64,000 nucleotides of DNA, taken from contig JAGYKJ010000003.1 in assembly GCA_018401755.1 (NCBI GenBank), positions 1 through 64,000 of the forward strand. Direction: 5' to 3'. Under the pieces are notes generated by a model. It did not search any database. It saw only the letters and a program-made list of their open reading frames with translations, and was not told where the DNA came from. Position 1 is the first letter of the stretch. Each line of letters begins with the position of its first letter. This document shows, piece by piece, positions 23,270 through 34,258 of the stretch. The position numbers and the translations under genes were made by a program. The stretch is from Litorivicinus sp. (GTDB lineage: Bacteria; Pseudomonadota; Gammaproteobacteria; Pseudomonadales; Litorivicinaceae).

Positions 23270-23796
23270 TGCGAGAGCGCTGCGACCAACACCCGAAACA
23301 GCGCGCGTGCTTCGCCGCGGTCTGTCCCGCGTTGCCGTGCTTTGATGGCGGCGCGAACATGCTGATTCAGGATTTGCGCATCGGTTTGGACCGTGTCCAG
23401 AAAGGCCGCGACCGATTTGGGGTCAGTCAGCAGCCGCTCACGCCATTGTTCTGCCTTGTGCAACACGCGCTTTTGCTCGGCACTACCGTGCAAAAATGCC
23501 TCCAATTGTTGAGCAATCAGGCCCGTCTCAACGTCGCGCATCACTTTGCCGATAAACTGCAGCTGTCGACGCCGGGCTTCATGATTTTTCGGGGCAAGGC
23601 TGCGGTATGCGATCAATGCTTCGCGGAGCTTCTCGGAGTCCAATTGCAGTCGTTTAAATTGGCCGTCTGGCAATTCCACAAGTTGTGCACCCAAGGCTTG
23701 CAGCGCATGCATGTCACGTTTTCGAGCGCTTTTCGACGGACCTTCGTACTCGTCAAAAGCGGTTTCATGTTGATTTAAGGAGAGTTCGTTCGTCAT
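23266..23796 (-). CDS. yjgA: YjgA/DarP ribosome-associated protein (ORF extends to 23871)
   Basis: PSKSARKRDMHALQALGAQLVELP; DUF615-type protein next to pmbA. Confidence 0.9.
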   Translation of the reverse strand: MTNELSLNQHETAFDEYEGPSKSARKRDMHALQALGAQLVELPDGQFKRLQLDSEKLREALIAYRSLAPKNHEARRRQLQFIGKVMRDVETGLIAQQLEAFLHGSAEQKRVLHKAEQWRERLLTDPKSVAAFLDTVQTDAQILNQHVRAAIKARQRGTDRGEARALFRVLVAALSH

Positions 23797-25144
23797 GGTG
23801 GCTGAGTTTAACCCACAATTGGAAAAAAGCCGTCTCTCAGAGCGGATTGAATGGATTTTATCGACTGCCAAACAGCACGGGGCGGATGCCTGTGAAGTCG
23901 CCGCGAGCAGTCATCTCGGTTTGGATGTGCAAGCGCGGATGGGGCATGTTGAGAAACTCGAGCTCAATCGTGATCAATCCGTCTCGGTGACGGTGTTCTC
24001 AGGTCAGTCGCGTGGGTCTGCAACGACAACGGATTTTAGTGATGCCGCGTTATTGCGGAGCATCGATGCGGCCATGGCGATGGCGCGGGTGACTGCACCA
24101 GATCCCGCAGCCGTGTTGGCGACACCCGCGCAAATGATTCAGTCGGTCCCTGACCTCTCCTTGGATCACCCGTGGTCTTTGACACCCGATCAGGCGCTGG
24201 AGCTTGCGATCTCTGCGGAAGCGGCGGGTCTTGCAGTGGATCCGCGGCTCACCAATTCAGAAGGTGCCTCTGTCTCGTCGACGCGTGGCGTGGCGGTGCA
24301 CGGGACCAGTGAAGGGCTGTTGGTGAGTCAGGCTTCCAGTGTGCACGGGATGTCGTGCGTGCTGATTGCAGAAGATGGAGAGAGTCGAGAGCGAAATTAT
24401 GCCTACACCCATGATCGACATCCCACGAATCTGATGCGTGCTGAAGACATCGGCGTGGAAGCGGCGCGGAAGACGCTTGAACGCCTACATGCACGTAAGT
24501 GCCAGACTGGTGAAGTCCCGGTCTTGTTTGCCGCCGATGTTGCGTCAGGCCTGTTGGGTCATCTCTTTAGCGCGATTGGTGGGAATGCCTTGTATCGAAA
24601 AGCCAGTTACCTACTGGACCGGTTAGGAACCCAGGTAATGCCGGAGTGGGTATCCATTTTTGAAGATCCACGATTACTCGGTGCCATTGGGTCATCGGCC
24701 TACGATGGGGATGGACTCCCCACGCATCGCCAGGCGTTTATCGAGCAGGGCCAATTGGTGCGCTATGTGTTGTCGCTGTACTCCGCAAAACGATTGGGCA
24801 TGGAAACAACCCATAATGCGGGTGGTGTCCGTAACATTCGCTTTGGCGGTGATGCGTCCTGGGATGCTCTAGTCCGCCAAATGGATCGTGGCCTGATTGT
24901 GACTGACTTGATGGGTCAGGGCGTGAATTTGGTGACTGGAGACTATTCGCGTGGTGCGTCTGGCTTTTGGGTGGAAGGAGGCGAAATCCAGTACCCAGTG
25001 CAAGAAGTCACGGTTGCTGGTCATCTTGATCAATTGTTCAAACATCATCTGGTGGCAGTGGGTGCGGACATCGACACCCGTAAAAGCTTGGCAAGTGGCT
25101 CGATGCTGTTTGATCGCATGATGGTCGCCGGTGAGTCGGCTTAG
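23795..25144 (+). CDS. pmbA: TldD partner protein PmbA/TldE
   Basis: ADACEVAAS, NAGGVRNIRF, GASGFWVEGGEIQYPVQE. Confidence 0.96.
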   Translation: MVAEFNPQLEKSRLSERIEWILSTAKQHGADACEVAASSHLGLDVQARMGHVEKLELNRDQSVSVTVFSGQSRGSATTTDFSDAALLRSIDAAMAMARVTAPDPAAVLATPAQMIQSVPDLSLDHPWSLTPDQALELAISAEAAGLAVDPRLTNSEGASVSSTRGVAVHGTSEGLLVSQASSVHGMSCVLIAEDGESRERNYAYTHDRHPTNLMRAEDIGVEAARKTLERLHARKCQTGEVPVLFAADVASGLLGHLFSAIGGNALYRKASYLLDRLGTQVMPEWVSIFEDPRLLGAIGSSAYDGDGLPTHRQAFIEQGQLVRYVLSLYSAKRLGMETTHNAGGVRNIRFGGDASWDALVRQMDRGLIVTDLMGQGVNLVTGDYSRGASGFWVEGGEIQYPVQEVTVAGHLDQLFKHHLVAVGADIDTRKSLASGSMLFDRMMVAGESA

Positions 25145-26517
25145 GCGTACATCACCGTCGCTATGCCAAGGAAACAGAAAAACCCAACCACATCGGTGAT
25201 CGTTGTCAGCACCACGCCACCGGCGAGCGCTGGGTCAATTTGCATCGATTTGAGGTAGCCAGGTAGCAGCGTGCCCGCTAAGGCCGCTACCGCGAGATTG
25301 GCGACCATGGCAATGGCGATGACGTAGCCAAGAGTGATGTCATCGAACCATAAAAATGCAGCTGCGCCGACCACAACGGACCAGAGACATCCGTTGGCAA
25401 TCCCGATAATCACCTCGCGATTCACGAGCGCACGAATATTCGCAGAGCCCACGCGACCCATCGCCATACCCCGAATGACGATCGTTAGTGCTTGGGTCCC
25501 TGCAATTCCGCCCATCGATGCCACGACCGGCATTAAGATCGCAAGGGCGACGACTTGTTCCAGCGTGGCTTCAAACAATCCGATCACGGCAGATGCCAAA
25601 AAGGCCGTGAGCAGATTAATGCCGAGCCAGACGGAGCGACGTCGAACCGTTTTCACCAAGGGTGCGAAAATATCTTCGTCCTCATCTAAACCCGCCTGAC
25701 CCATCAGTGAGTGATCAGCGGACGCACGGATGACATCGACGACGTCATCGATAGTGATTCGACCGAGGAGCTGGCCATGATCAGAGACCACCGGCGCACT
25801 GACCAAATCAAGCCGCTCGAAGCGGCGTGCCACTTCGTCTGAGGGCGTATTGAGGCTCAACGGCTCGACCTCAGTGTCCATAATCTCACGCACTGTGGTG
25901 TTGGGATCAGCGATTAAGATCTGAGTGAGTGCGACGGCCCCGACATACTCATCTCGCCGGTTGACCACCCAGAGTGTATCGGTCATCGCAGGCAACTCTC
26001 GGTAACGGCGGATGTAACGAAGCACGACGTCGACCGTGATATCAGGACGGACCGTCACAATGTCGGTGTTCATCAAGCCACCAGCAGAGTCCTCGTCATA
26101 GGACAACACTGCTTCAACCCGCAACCGATCCTGCGCATCCATCGCCAACAAGACTTCATTGATCACGGTCTCAGGTAACTCTTGGAGCAAGTCGATCTTG
26201 TCGTCAAATTCGAAGCTTTCGATCAGTTCTGCGAGCTCTTCGGGTTCGAGACGCGCGACAATCTCTGCGCGTTCCTCTTCACCCAGATAGGCGAGCACAT
26301 CTGCTGCACTGTCTGCCTCGACTAAGTTCCACAAAATTGTCCGCTGACGCGGTGGAACAGAAGACAGTAAGTGGGCGATATCTGGGGCAGAGAGGTCATC
26401 GTTAATGAGTTGGCGTGCGCGTGCGAGTGCGCCTTGTGACAGCGCAAGATTCAGGCGCTCAAGATTGACCTGGGTGGATTCGGGTTCAAGTTCGCTGAGC
26501 GTGTCAGTCATCAGCAA
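25141..26517 (-). CDS. mgtE: magnesium transporter MgtE
   Basis: MgtE N-domain, CBS domains, PVVASMGGIAGTQALTIVIRG. Confidence 0.96.
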   Translation of the reverse strand: MLMTDTLSELEPESTQVNLERLNLALSQGALARARQLINDDLSAPDIAHLLSSVPPRQRTILWNLVEADSAADVLAYLGEEERAEIVARLEPEELAELIESFEFDDKIDLLQELPETVINEVLLAMDAQDRLRVEAVLSYDEDSAGGLMNTDIVTVRPDITVDVVLRYIRRYRELPAMTDTLWVVNRRDEYVGAVALTQILIADPNTTVREIMDTEVEPLSLNTPSDEVARRFERLDLVSAPVVSDHGQLLGRITIDDVVDVIRASADHSLMGQAGLDEDEDIFAPLVKTVRRRSVWLGINLLTAFLASAVIGLFEATLEQVVALAILMPVVASMGGIAGTQALTIVIRGMAMGRVGSANIRALVNREVIIGIANGCLWSVVVGAAAFLWFDDITLGYVIAIAMVANLAVAALAGTLLPGYLKSMQIDPALAGGVVLTTITDVVGFFCFLGIATVMYA

Positions 26518-26786
26518 GGCTCACCAAAGCCGGAGTCAAACAAATCGGTGAGGACGGGTGCAGCCGTGTCAGCATCTGGACCCTCAAGATGCAGCACAAG
26601 TGCGCTGCCTTGACCTGCGGCCAGCATCAGCAGTTGCATGATACTTTTCGCATCGACTCGACGCCCAGTGGTGGGGTCTTCAAGCTGGATATCGCTCTCG
26701 AATGTACTCGCCTCGCGGGCAAGCAGATTTGCAGCACGTGCGTGCAGTCCAAGCAGATTTCGGACGGTGACTGGGTGTGCAGTCAT
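26511..26786 (-). CDS. HPr-family phosphocarrier (NPr-like)
   Basis: NLLGLHARAA active-site His motif, SIMQLLMLAAGQG. Confidence 0.93.
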   Translation of the reverse strand: MTAHPVTVRNLLGLHARAANLLAREASTFESDIQLEDPTTGRRVDAKSIMQLLMLAAGQGSALVLHLEGPDADTAAPVLTDLFDSGFGEPC

Positions 26787-27658
26787 TGGGTAGATACCTG
26801 TTCGCGCGCGAGCTCACGGTGCACGACCTCACAGGTGGCGGGCAAATCTGACAGTGCTTTGGCGACCTGTTCGGCCAAATACACACTGCGATGCCGTCCA
26901 CCAGTACAACCAATCCCCACGGTGAAATACTGTCGTCCAGCGCGCGCATGTTGAGGCAACCAATACCGAATATGCGTCACAATCTCTGCCAGCAAATATT
27001 GCGTAATTTCAGAGGCCTGGAGGTAATCGGCGATGCCATCATCTCGCCCCGTCAGAGATCGGAGGGTTGGCTCCCAGTGCGGGTTTGGCAATGCGCGTGC
27101 ATCGAAAATGGTATCCACGTCCAGAGGAATTCCATGTTTAAACCCGAACGATTCGATCTTTAAAAATACATCTGTCGTGGACGTCGTCCCCAAGTGGCGC
27201 CGCATGGTTTCGCGGAGCGCATGGATCGATAATTGCGACGAATCAATCGTAATGGTGGCGAGGGCCGCAATGGGTGCAAGACGCTGGCTTTCTTCTGTTA
27301 GCGCTTTTGATAGATGCGCTCGATCTGCGCCAGAGGATAATGGATGGCGACGACGCGTTTCCGTATACCGCCTGACCAGTACATCGTCGTGGGCATCGAT
27401 ATAGACCACTTGGATATCATCACACTGCCGCTTTAGCGCAGACATCATGCTGGGCATCTCAGTCAACTGGCCGAGCGTACGAATATCAATTGATACGGCT
27501 AAGCCACGCCCCACAGTGAGTCGAGAGACTGTATCGACAGCCTCAGTTAAGAGCGCCATTGGGAGATTATCAATACAGTAGTAGTTCAGATCCTCGAGCG
27601 TACCCAAGGCAGACGATTTGCCTGCACCGGAACGCCCTGTGACCACGACTACGCGCAT
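26783..27658 (-). CDS. rapZ: RNase adapter RapZ
   Basis: VVTGRSGAGKSSALGTLEDLNYYCIDNLP, GIGCTGGRHRSVYLAE. Confidence 0.97.
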   Translation of the reverse strand: MRVVVVTGRSGAGKSSALGTLEDLNYYCIDNLPMALLTEAVDTVSRLTVGRGLAVSIDIRTLGQLTEMPSMMSALKRQCDDIQVVYIDAHDDVLVRRYTETRRRHPLSSGADRAHLSKALTEESQRLAPIAALATITIDSSQLSIHALRETMRRHLGTTSTTDVFLKIESFGFKHGIPLDVDTIFDARALPNPHWEPTLRSLTGRDDGIADYLQASEITQYLLAEIVTHIRYWLPQHARAGRQYFTVGIGCTGGRHRSVYLAEQVAKALSDLPATCEVVHRELAREQVSTQ

Positions 27659-28128
27659 TAGCCACGCTCTTTCGAAAACATTGCGTGGGCCGTTTCAAAG
27701 AGTTCGTCGGTATTGGTCGCGAGCTGAAGTTGATGTCTAAAGTGATCATCCGAGAAGCAGTCCGCGAGGTGCGCCAGCAGATTTAAATGCACCTGATTCG
27801 TGGTCTGTGGAACGAGCAGAATAAAAATTAATTCAACCGGTTGGTTGTCGATCGCATCAAAATCTACACCCTGATTGAGCTGGATCAGATACCCCATCGC
27901 ATCTGTTTGAGCCATGTCCTGCAAGCGGCAGTGCGGGATTGCGACGCCATATCCGATGCCAGTCGAACCGAGGCGTTCGCGATCAATTAAGCCTTGATAC
28001 ACCGTTGATGCATCAAGCCCACTTTCGGCCGCAATAAATTCTGAGGCCAGCTCAAGAATGCGCTTTTTGCTGCCACCTTCTAAGTTTGCCGCGACGCGCG
28101 CTGGCGTGATGATGTCTATCAGTTGCAT
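27658..28128 (-). CDS. ptsN: PTS nitrogen regulatory IIA
   Basis: GSTGIGYGVAIPHCRL active-site His, EIIA-Fru fold. Confidence 0.95.
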   Translation of the reverse strand: MQLIDIITPARVAANLEGGSKKRILELASEFIAAESGLDASTVYQGLIDRERLGSTGIGYGVAIPHCRLQDMAQTDAMGYLIQLNQGVDFDAIDNQPVELIFILLVPQTTNQVHLNLLAHLADCFSDDHFRHQLQLATNTDELFETAHAMFSKERG

Positions 28129-28193
28129 GGGTCATCTATCTAAATGAATGTCATCAGGGTGACGCTTGCCACCCTGCGCAGTGTAGGTCGAGA

Positions 28194-28499
28194 TCAGTTA
28201 CCGTGCATTCGCGAGATCACTTTTTCTCGATGTTTGACGAGTTGCCGATCCAATTTATCGGCCAAGGCATCAATTGCCGCATACATATCATCGTGCTCAG
28301 ATGATGCGTGCACATCTGCCCCCGCAACATGCACGTTACCTTCCGCGATTTGGCGTTGTTTTTCGACGGTTAGAATGATCTCTGCTTTGGTAATGTGTTC
28401 CGCGTGCCGTTCGATCCGTTCTAACTTCTCGTGCACGTAGCTTTTGAGCGCTTCTGTGACATCCAGTTGGTGACCACTGATGCTGATTTGCATACCCAT
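28194..28499 (-). CDS. hpf: ribosome hibernation promoting factor (short form)
   Basis: MQISISGHQLDVTEALKSYVHEKLERIERHAEHITKAEIIL. Confidence 0.95.
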   Translation of the reverse strand: MGMQISISGHQLDVTEALKSYVHEKLERIERHAEHITKAEIILTVEKQRQIAEGNVHVAGADVHASSEHDDMYAAIDALADKLDRQLVKHREKVISRMHGN

Positions 28500-28575
28500 T
28501 GCTCCTTGTTCTGGTTGCGTCTGAGGACGGATCCCCAGACCTCAACTATGCGCTTTTTGGAGGCCGACCGGAAGA

Positions 28576-30000
28576 CTAGACGAGCTGTTTTCGCTCGCTG
28601 GATCCGCTGATTCCCAGCATTTCTCGGTACTTTGCAACTGTTCGTCGAGCCACGTGAAAACTACGCTCTGCCAGCAAGGCGGAGAGTTTGGCATCCGACA
28701 GTGGCTTTCGAGGATCTTCGGCGCCAATCAATGCCTCGAGGTGCGCCTTGATGGCCGTTGAGGAGGCTTCGCCACCGTCATCAGTCCCGACATGGCTTGA
28801 GAAGAAATACTTGAGCTCCAGTGTGCCCCGTGGCGTATGCATATATTTCTGGGTGGTCACGCGCGAAATGGTGGATTCATGCATGTCGACCTTTTTAGCG
28901 ATGTCCGCAAGAATCATCGGTTTCATTGCCAAAGGACCCAGTTCAAAAAAGCCAGTTTGGGCTTCCACGATGCAGGTCCCAACTTTGAGCAATGTCTCCG
29001 CACGGCTTCTCAGACTTTTCACAAACCAACGCGCTTCTTGCAGTTGCGTTTTTAGATACTGCCCGGTCTCGGACTGATCGCCACTGCGCACCAAGTTTGC
29101 GTAGGCATCATTAATGGATACCCGCGGCATGGCATCCGGGTTTAATTCGACCATCCAACCCTCTTCAGTGCGCCGGACAATGAGATCAGGAATGACATAT
29201 TCGGAGTCTTCGGAGCCAATATGTGAACCGGGCTTTGGATCGAGTGAGCGAATCAAGGCCAGCGCTGAATCCAGAGCATCATCATCGCACTTCAGTACAC
29301 GTTTCAGGCCAATTCGGTCCCGTTTGCCGAGAATATCGATGTAATCGCGAATAATGGTGTGTGGCAAGGTGACATCACCACCGAGTTGTTGGATTTGCTC
29401 AAGCTGGATTAAGAGCGTTTCTTGAAGGGTCCAGCACGCCACGCCGACCGGGTCAAGTCGCTGGATCTGATGCAGGACACAGAGAATCTCGTCGTCTTCG
29501 ATATCAGGGAGGTCATCTGCAAGTGACTCGTGGATTTCATCGAGCTGCGCTTCCAGGAAGCCATCCTCATTCAAAGAATCCACCAACACAACGGCAATTA
29601 ATTGATCCCGCTCGGTCAGAGGCATGAGGTTTAACTGCCACAGCAGATGGTCGGCGAGAGTTGTTGTGACCGCAGTTCTGCTTTCAAAACTTTCCATTTC
29701 CTCATCGGACGCCGTCCGCGTCATCGGCCGGACACTGTCGAGGTGGTCAGTATCTGACCACTGTGTCTCAACGGCCACTTCAATGGCGTCGTAGTCCATG
29801 TCGTTGACCGTTTCGGTCACTTCCGGTTCAGCGTAATGTGCGAGTTCTTCTTCCCGCTCAAGGAGTGGATTTTCTTCCAGAGTCCGCTCGATTTCTTCGT
29901 GAAGATCGAGGGTCGACATCTGCAACAACTTGATGGCTTGCTGCAGTTGCGGGGTCATGGTCAGACTTTGACCAATACGGAGCTGTAAACTCTGTTTCAT
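28576..30000 (-). CDS. rpoN: RNA polymerase sigma-54 factor
   Basis: [23 protein letters not shown]; RpoN box [14 protein letters not shown]. Confidence 0.98.
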   Translation of the reverse strand: MKQSLQLRIGQSLTMTPQLQQAIKLLQMSTLDLHEEIERTLEENPLLEREEELAHYAEPEVTETVNDMDYDAIEVAVETQWSDTDHLDSVRPMTRTASDEEMESFESRTAVTTTLADHLLWQLNLMPLTERDQLIAVVLVDSLNEDGFLEAQLDEIHESLADDLPDIEDDEILCVLHQIQRLDPVGVACWTLQETLLIQLEQIQQLGGDVTLPHTIIRDYIDILGKRDRIGLKRVLKCDDDALDSALALIRSLDPKPGSHIGSEDSEYVIPDLIVRRTEEGWMVELNPDAMPRVSINDAYANLVRSGDQSETGQYLKTQLQEARWFVKSLRSRAETLLKVGTCIVEAQTGFFELGPLAMKPMILADIAKKVDMHESTISRVTTQKYMHTPRGTLELKYFFSSHVGTDDGGEASSTAIKAHLEALIGAEDPRKPLSDAKLSALLAERSFHVARRTVAKYREMLGISGSSERKQLV

Positions 30001-30734
30001 GAAGGCAATGTCATCGTAAATTGTTCGCCTAAATAGGTGGCGCGTACATCCGGATTGACCAATAAACTGGCTGGGCTACCCTCCGCCAACACACGGCCTT
30101 GGTTGACGATATACCCCCGCTGGCAAATTCCCAAGGTTTCCCGCACGTTATGATCAGTGATCAAGACACCAATGTCTCGTCGTGCAAGGTCGCGGATGAT
30201 CTCTTGGATCTCGTTGACAGAAATGGGATCGACTCCGGCAAAGGGCTCATCAAGTAACATAAATTGGGGGTTAGAGCACAGTGCCCGGGCGATTTCGACG
30301 CGACGCCGCTCGCCACCTGAGAGCGCCATCCCAAGTGTATCGGAGAGGTGTCCCAACCCAAATTCGTCCAGTAATCGTTCGCGTTCTTTGGATCGACTCT
30401 CGCGATTCAAGTCAGACCGAAGCTCCAAAATCGCCATCAGATTGTCGGCAACCGAGAGTTTTCGAAACACCGATGCTTCTTGCGGCAGATACCCAAGTCC
30501 GGCGCGTGCACGGGTATGCATCGGCGCCTGACTCAGGTCTTTGTCGCCAAGTCGAATCTGTCCAGAATCAGCTGTGACCAGCCCCACAATCATATAAAAA
30601 CTCGTGGTTTTTCCGGCTCCGTTGGGCCCGAGAAGTCCAACAATCTCGCCCGCATCGACATGCAAGCTGAGGTCTGTCACAACCGACCGACCTCGATAGC
30701 TTTTTGCCAGATGATGCGCGCTGAGTCGGGTCAT
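29997..30734 (-). CDS. lptB: LPS export ABC transporter ATP-binding protein
   Basis: [36 protein letters not shown]. Confidence 0.97.
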   Translation of the reverse strand: MTRLSAHHLAKSYRGRSVVTDLSLHVDAGEIVGLLGPNGAGKTTSFYMIVGLVTADSGQIRLGDKDLSQAPMHTRARAGLGYLPQEASVFRKLSVADNLMAILELRSDLNRESRSKERERLLDEFGLGHLSDTLGMALSGGERRRVEIARALCSNPQFMLLDEPFAGVDPISVNEIQEIIRDLARRDIGVLITDHNVRETLGICQRGYIVNQGRVLAEGSPASLLVNPDVRATYLGEQFTMTLPS

Positions 30735-31225
30735 TGCTGCACAGGTTTCGGTGCAAAGATCATTTGGACTCGACGCTCACGGGTTCCTGACCCAGTGACC
30801 TCCCCGGTATCGGTGTGATAGCGAATGTCGGGTCCCTGAAACGCAGAGCCATCCAGCTCGATTTTGGCAGCACCACTAAGCCGGACTGTGGCCGTCGAGA
30901 GGTCATAGTCAATGGTATTGGCCAGCCCACGGACTGGCTCGCTATCGTTGGCCCGTCGCTTTGATTGGAAGCGGGCAGGCTGCCCTTTCGCCTGCATGCG
31001 ACTGACGGCGCCGTCGGCATCAAGCGCAATGTCGAGTTGATCGGCTTGGAGCTGAAACGACCCTTGGCGCACGTCGACCGACCCGGTGTAGGTTGCCGCA
31101 TTGGCTTGTTCGTTAATCACGGCTTGATCTGCGTTAATTTCAATCGCCTGTTGACGGTCGTCGGGAAGCGCCCAAGCAGGCATGACGAGTAGGCACCCGA
31201 TTATTGTGCGGAGGAACTGGGCCAT
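30731..31225 (-). CDS. lptA: LPS transport periplasmic protein LptA
   Basis: [23 protein letters not shown]; between lptB and lptC. Confidence 0.9.
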   Translation of the reverse strand: MAQFLRTIIGCLLVMPAWALPDDRQQAIEINADQAVINEQANAATYTGSVDVRQGSFQLQADQLDIALDADGAVSRMQAKGQPARFQSKRRANDSEPVRGLANTIDYDLSTATVRLSGAAKIELDGSAFQGPDIRYHTDTGEVTGSGTRERRVQMIFAPKPVQQ

Positions 31226-31767
31226 CGTGTTGTTACCTTTTCTCCAAGTGTGAATGCATTTGATGTGAGATCCATCATCAACCGATCACCTCGACTGACA
31301 GTATCGCCTTGCGTCAGTGTCACCGGTGTTGTGGATCTAATTTGATCCTTCGTTTGATCCCACAGCAGCGCTTCTCCAGTAATATGCCACGCCACTTGTC
31401 CAGGCGCAGTACGCTGAGCGATCACATCGCCGATGAGTTGCAGTTGAGTCCGGTCCGTGGAAAGTTGGCCTAACGCGCTGACCACTGTCCATTGTTGAGC
31501 GCCGCGATCAAGCCAAACTTTGGGTTCAGTGAGTCGGGCTTCAGCGCGGTCACCAAAATCGATCAACGTATCTGCTGTCAACGTTCGAATCAGGCGACCG
31601 TCTGGGCCATAGTGTCGTTGCCGGACATTCTCCATAAATGCATCGGGGCGCTGTGCAGTGATGGCCTGAAGCTCTGCAGACAGGGGTGTTGATCGAGGGG
31701 AGATTGCGAGGCCGAGCGCGAGACTCAGAACTGCAAGCAGCGCAATCCCGAGCCGAGAAACACTCAT
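31201..31767 (-). CDS. lptC: LPS export protein LptC
   Basis: Single TM, ENVRQRHYGPDGRLIRTLTAD; context. Confidence 0.88.
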   Translation of the reverse strand: MSVSRLGIALLAVLSLALGLAISPRSTPLSAELQAITAQRPDAFMENVRQRHYGPDGRLIRTLTADTLIDFGDRAEARLTEPKVWLDRGAQQWTVVSALGQLSTDRTQLQLIGDVIAQRTAPGQVAWHITGEALLWDQTKDQIRSTTPVTLTQGDTVSRGDRLMMDLTSNAFTLGEKVTTRWPSSSAQ

Positions 31768-32276
31768 TTAGCAACGCTCCGATACAGGTCTGCTTCATCA
31801 AATCCGCGAGCTTCGAGGAGGAATCGACACACCTCCCGAACCGCACCCTGACCACCCTGTCGCACAGTGACGAAGTGGGCTGCCTCAATGACAGCCGGGC
31901 AGGCGTTTGGCACTGAGGCAAAAAACCCTGCCAGCTGACCAGCAGCTAAGTCCGGCAGGTCGTCTCCCATGTAGCCACACTCGATGAGTGAAAGACTCAG
32001 AGCATCCGCGAGCTCTTCCAATGCTTGCCGTTTGTCATCACGACCGCTAATGATATGGGCAATCCCGAGCTCTGCGAAACGATGTTCCACCATGGCGGAG
32101 GTTCGTCCAGTAATAATTGCGACTGGGAGACCAGATGCTTGAAGCAACTTCAAGCCGAGACCATCGTGTGTATGGAAACACTTCAGAGCATCACCCTCTA
32201 CGCCGTAATAAAGTCGACCATCTGTAAAGATGCCATCCACATCAAAGGCCATCAATCGGAGTGTTTGCGCGCTCAT
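31764..32276 (-). CDS. kdsC: 3-deoxy-manno-octulosonate-8-phosphatase KdsC
   Basis: FDVDGIFTDGRLYYG, HAD signature, YMGDDLPDLA. Confidence 0.95.
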   Translation of the reverse strand: MSAQTLRLMAFDVDGIFTDGRLYYGVEGDALKCFHTHDGLGLKLLQASGLPVAIITGRTSAMVEHRFAELGIAHIISGRDDKRQALEELADALSLSLIECGYMGDDLPDLAAGQLAGFFASVPNACPAVIEAAHFVTVRQGGQGAVREVCRFLLEARGFDEADLYRSVAK

Positions 32277-33232
32277 ACGACGCCTGCTTGCAAAAGGTCT
32301 TGCATGTTCAGCACACCGATTGGCTGTCCCTTGGCCATGACGACAATGGCATTGATTCGGGTGTCCTGCATGATACGAACCGCCTCAGCGGCCAGCGCAC
32401 CGGATCGGATATGCGTCCCTCCCACAGTCATGACATCTTTGATTTGCACTGTCGCGAGGTCGACTCCGCGCTCGACTGCGCGTCGCAGATCGCCATCTGA
32501 AAAGACCCCAACACACCGCCCATCTTCTGACAGCACAGTGGTGAATCCGAGTCGTTTTGCAGTCATTTCCAACAGGGCGGTGGTCACGGGCGCATGTTCG
32601 GGAACAGCAGGAAGTGCCTCGCCGGCATGCATGATGTCATCGACCTTCAGCAGTAACTGTCGACCCAGCGCGCCGCCAGGATGAGAAAATGCAAAGTCTT
32701 CTCGAGAAAATCCTCGAGCCTCAAGCAGCGCAATCGCGAGTGCATCTCCCATCACCAGCGCTGCTGTGGTGCTTGAGGTTGGGGCAAGGTTCAATGGGCA
32801 GGCTTCTGTCTCCACGCGGACCAGAATGTGTTCATCAGCTTGCTGTGCCAGGATGGAATCAGGGTCTCCAGTCAAACTGATGAGGGGGATACCCAAGCGC
32901 TTGATCAGGGGCAGCAAGGTGACGATTTCAGCGCTGGTTCCAGAATTTGAGAGCGCGAGTACTACATCTGCTCGGGTGAGCATGCCAAGGTCACCATGAC
33001 TCGCCTCGGCAGGATGCATAAAGAACGCGGGTGTCCCTGTTGATGCCAACGTGGCCGCGATCTTGTGCCCAATATGCCCTGATTTCCCCATTCCTGTGAC
33101 GACGACCCGTCCGCTGCAGTCGAGGCAGAGCTGGCAGGCACGCGCAAAGCTCTCAGACAACTGTCCGCGGAGACTTGCAATGGCGTCGGCTTCGAGACCG
33201 ATGGTGCGTTCTGCGGACGACAAATAATTCAT
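32273..33232 (-). CDS. kdsD: arabinose-5-phosphate isomerase KdsD (ORF extends to 33376)
   Basis: SIS domain VVTGMGKSGHIGHKIAATLASTGTPAFFMHPAEASHGDLG plus CBS; ATG 33232 overlaps yrbG stop. Confidence 0.96.
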   Translation of the reverse strand: MNYLSSAERTIGLEADAIASLRGQLSESFARACQLCLDCSGRVVVTGMGKSGHIGHKIAATLASTGTPAFFMHPAEASHGDLGMLTRADVVLALSNSGTSAEIVTLLPLIKRLGIPLISLTGDPDSILAQQADEHILVRVETEACPLNLAPTSSTTAALVMGDALAIALLEARGFSREDFAFSHPGGALGRQLLLKVDDIMHAGEALPAVPEHAPVTTALLEMTAKRLGFTTVLSEDGRCVGVFSDGDLRRAVERGVDLATVQIKDVMTVGGTHIRSGALAAEAVRIMQDTRINAIVVMAKGQPIGVLNMQDLLQAGVV

Positions 33233-34200
33233 GGTATCGGCACAATTGTTGCTGCGATATGGACAAGATAGCCGACGTACAACAGAAGAAAAAGAATTCC
33301 GTGTTGCCGTTTGAGGGTGCCCAAGGTCGCGTAACGGGCAAATAAGAACAGTAAGAGCGTCAGACCGAAGGTCCATGGCATGTCTCGACTGAGCACATCC
33401 GGATCGATGGCGAAGGGGCTGATCACGGCCGCTAAGCCAATCACACCAAGCGAGTTGAAAATATTGGAGCCAATCACTGTACCAAGTGCCATATCAGTTT
33501 GACCGCGTCGTGCTGAGGCAATGCTGGCGGCTAGCTCTGGCAGGCTGGTTCCGACTGCAACAATCGTCAGCCCGATAATGAGTTCTGAAATGCCGAAGTA
33601 CAGCGCAATTTCTATTGCCCCCCACACCAGGAGCTTGGAACTACTGAGAAGGACAATCAGACTGCCGATGGTCAGTGCGACTGCAGTTGGTAACCTGAGT
33701 TTGGGAATGTTGACGGTTTCACCGCTGGTCTTCTCATCTTTGATCAATCGATATAAGAGGATTGGCAGTAAAATCAGGAGCCCAATGCCTGCCACACGAT
33801 CAAAGCTGGGTCGTAACGTCAGCAGGGCAATGATGACGGCAACGGCAAGCAGGATTGGCAGATTGCGCACCACCAGTGGGCGGGGAACAAGCAATGGCCA
33901 AATAACTGCTGTTGCACCCAACACCAACGCAATGTTGGTGATGTTGGACCCCAGCGCATTCCCTAACGCAATACCCGGACTACCTTCGTAGGCGGCGACC
34001 GCAGAAACCAACAGCTCAGGCGCCGACGTGCCGATGGCGACGATGGTCAGTCCGATCAGAAAGTGGCTCATGCCGAGTCGATCGGCGAGTGCAGATGCGC
34101 CATCCACAAATTTGTCAGCACTCACCACAGTGAGCGCGATGCCGACGATGGTGGCGACAATTGCGAGTAACATAGAGGCTCCTTTACCGATGCCGCGCAT
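33229..34200 (-). CDS. calcium/sodium antiporter YrbG family
   Basis: Two alpha repeats: IVAIGTSAPELLVSA...GNALGSNITN and IVAVGTSLPELAASI...GTVIGSNIFN. Confidence 0.95.
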   Translation of the reverse strand: MRGIGKGASMLLAIVATIVGIALTVVSADKFVDGASALADRLGMSHFLIGLTIVAIGTSAPELLVSAVAAYEGSPGIALGNALGSNITNIALVLGATAVIWPLLVPRPLVVRNLPILLAVAVIIALLTLRPSFDRVAGIGLLILLPILLYRLIKDEKTSGETVNIPKLRLPTAVALTIGSLIVLLSSSKLLVWGAIEIALYFGISELIIGLTIVAVGTSLPELAASIASARRGQTDMALGTVIGSNIFNSLGVIGLAAVISPFAIDPDVLSRDMPWTFGLTLLLFLFARYATLGTLKRQHGILFLLLYVGYLVHIAATIVPIP

Positions 34201-34258
34201 TAAACATGTGTTTCTCTGAGTCTGCTACAATTCTGGGGAATTCAACCCACAGGAATAG

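Noticed and set aside
32025-32684. 219-aa plus-strand ORF antisense to kdsC/kdsD
   Set aside because: Low-complexity Ser/Thr/Arg-rich shadow translation of two well-recognised genes.
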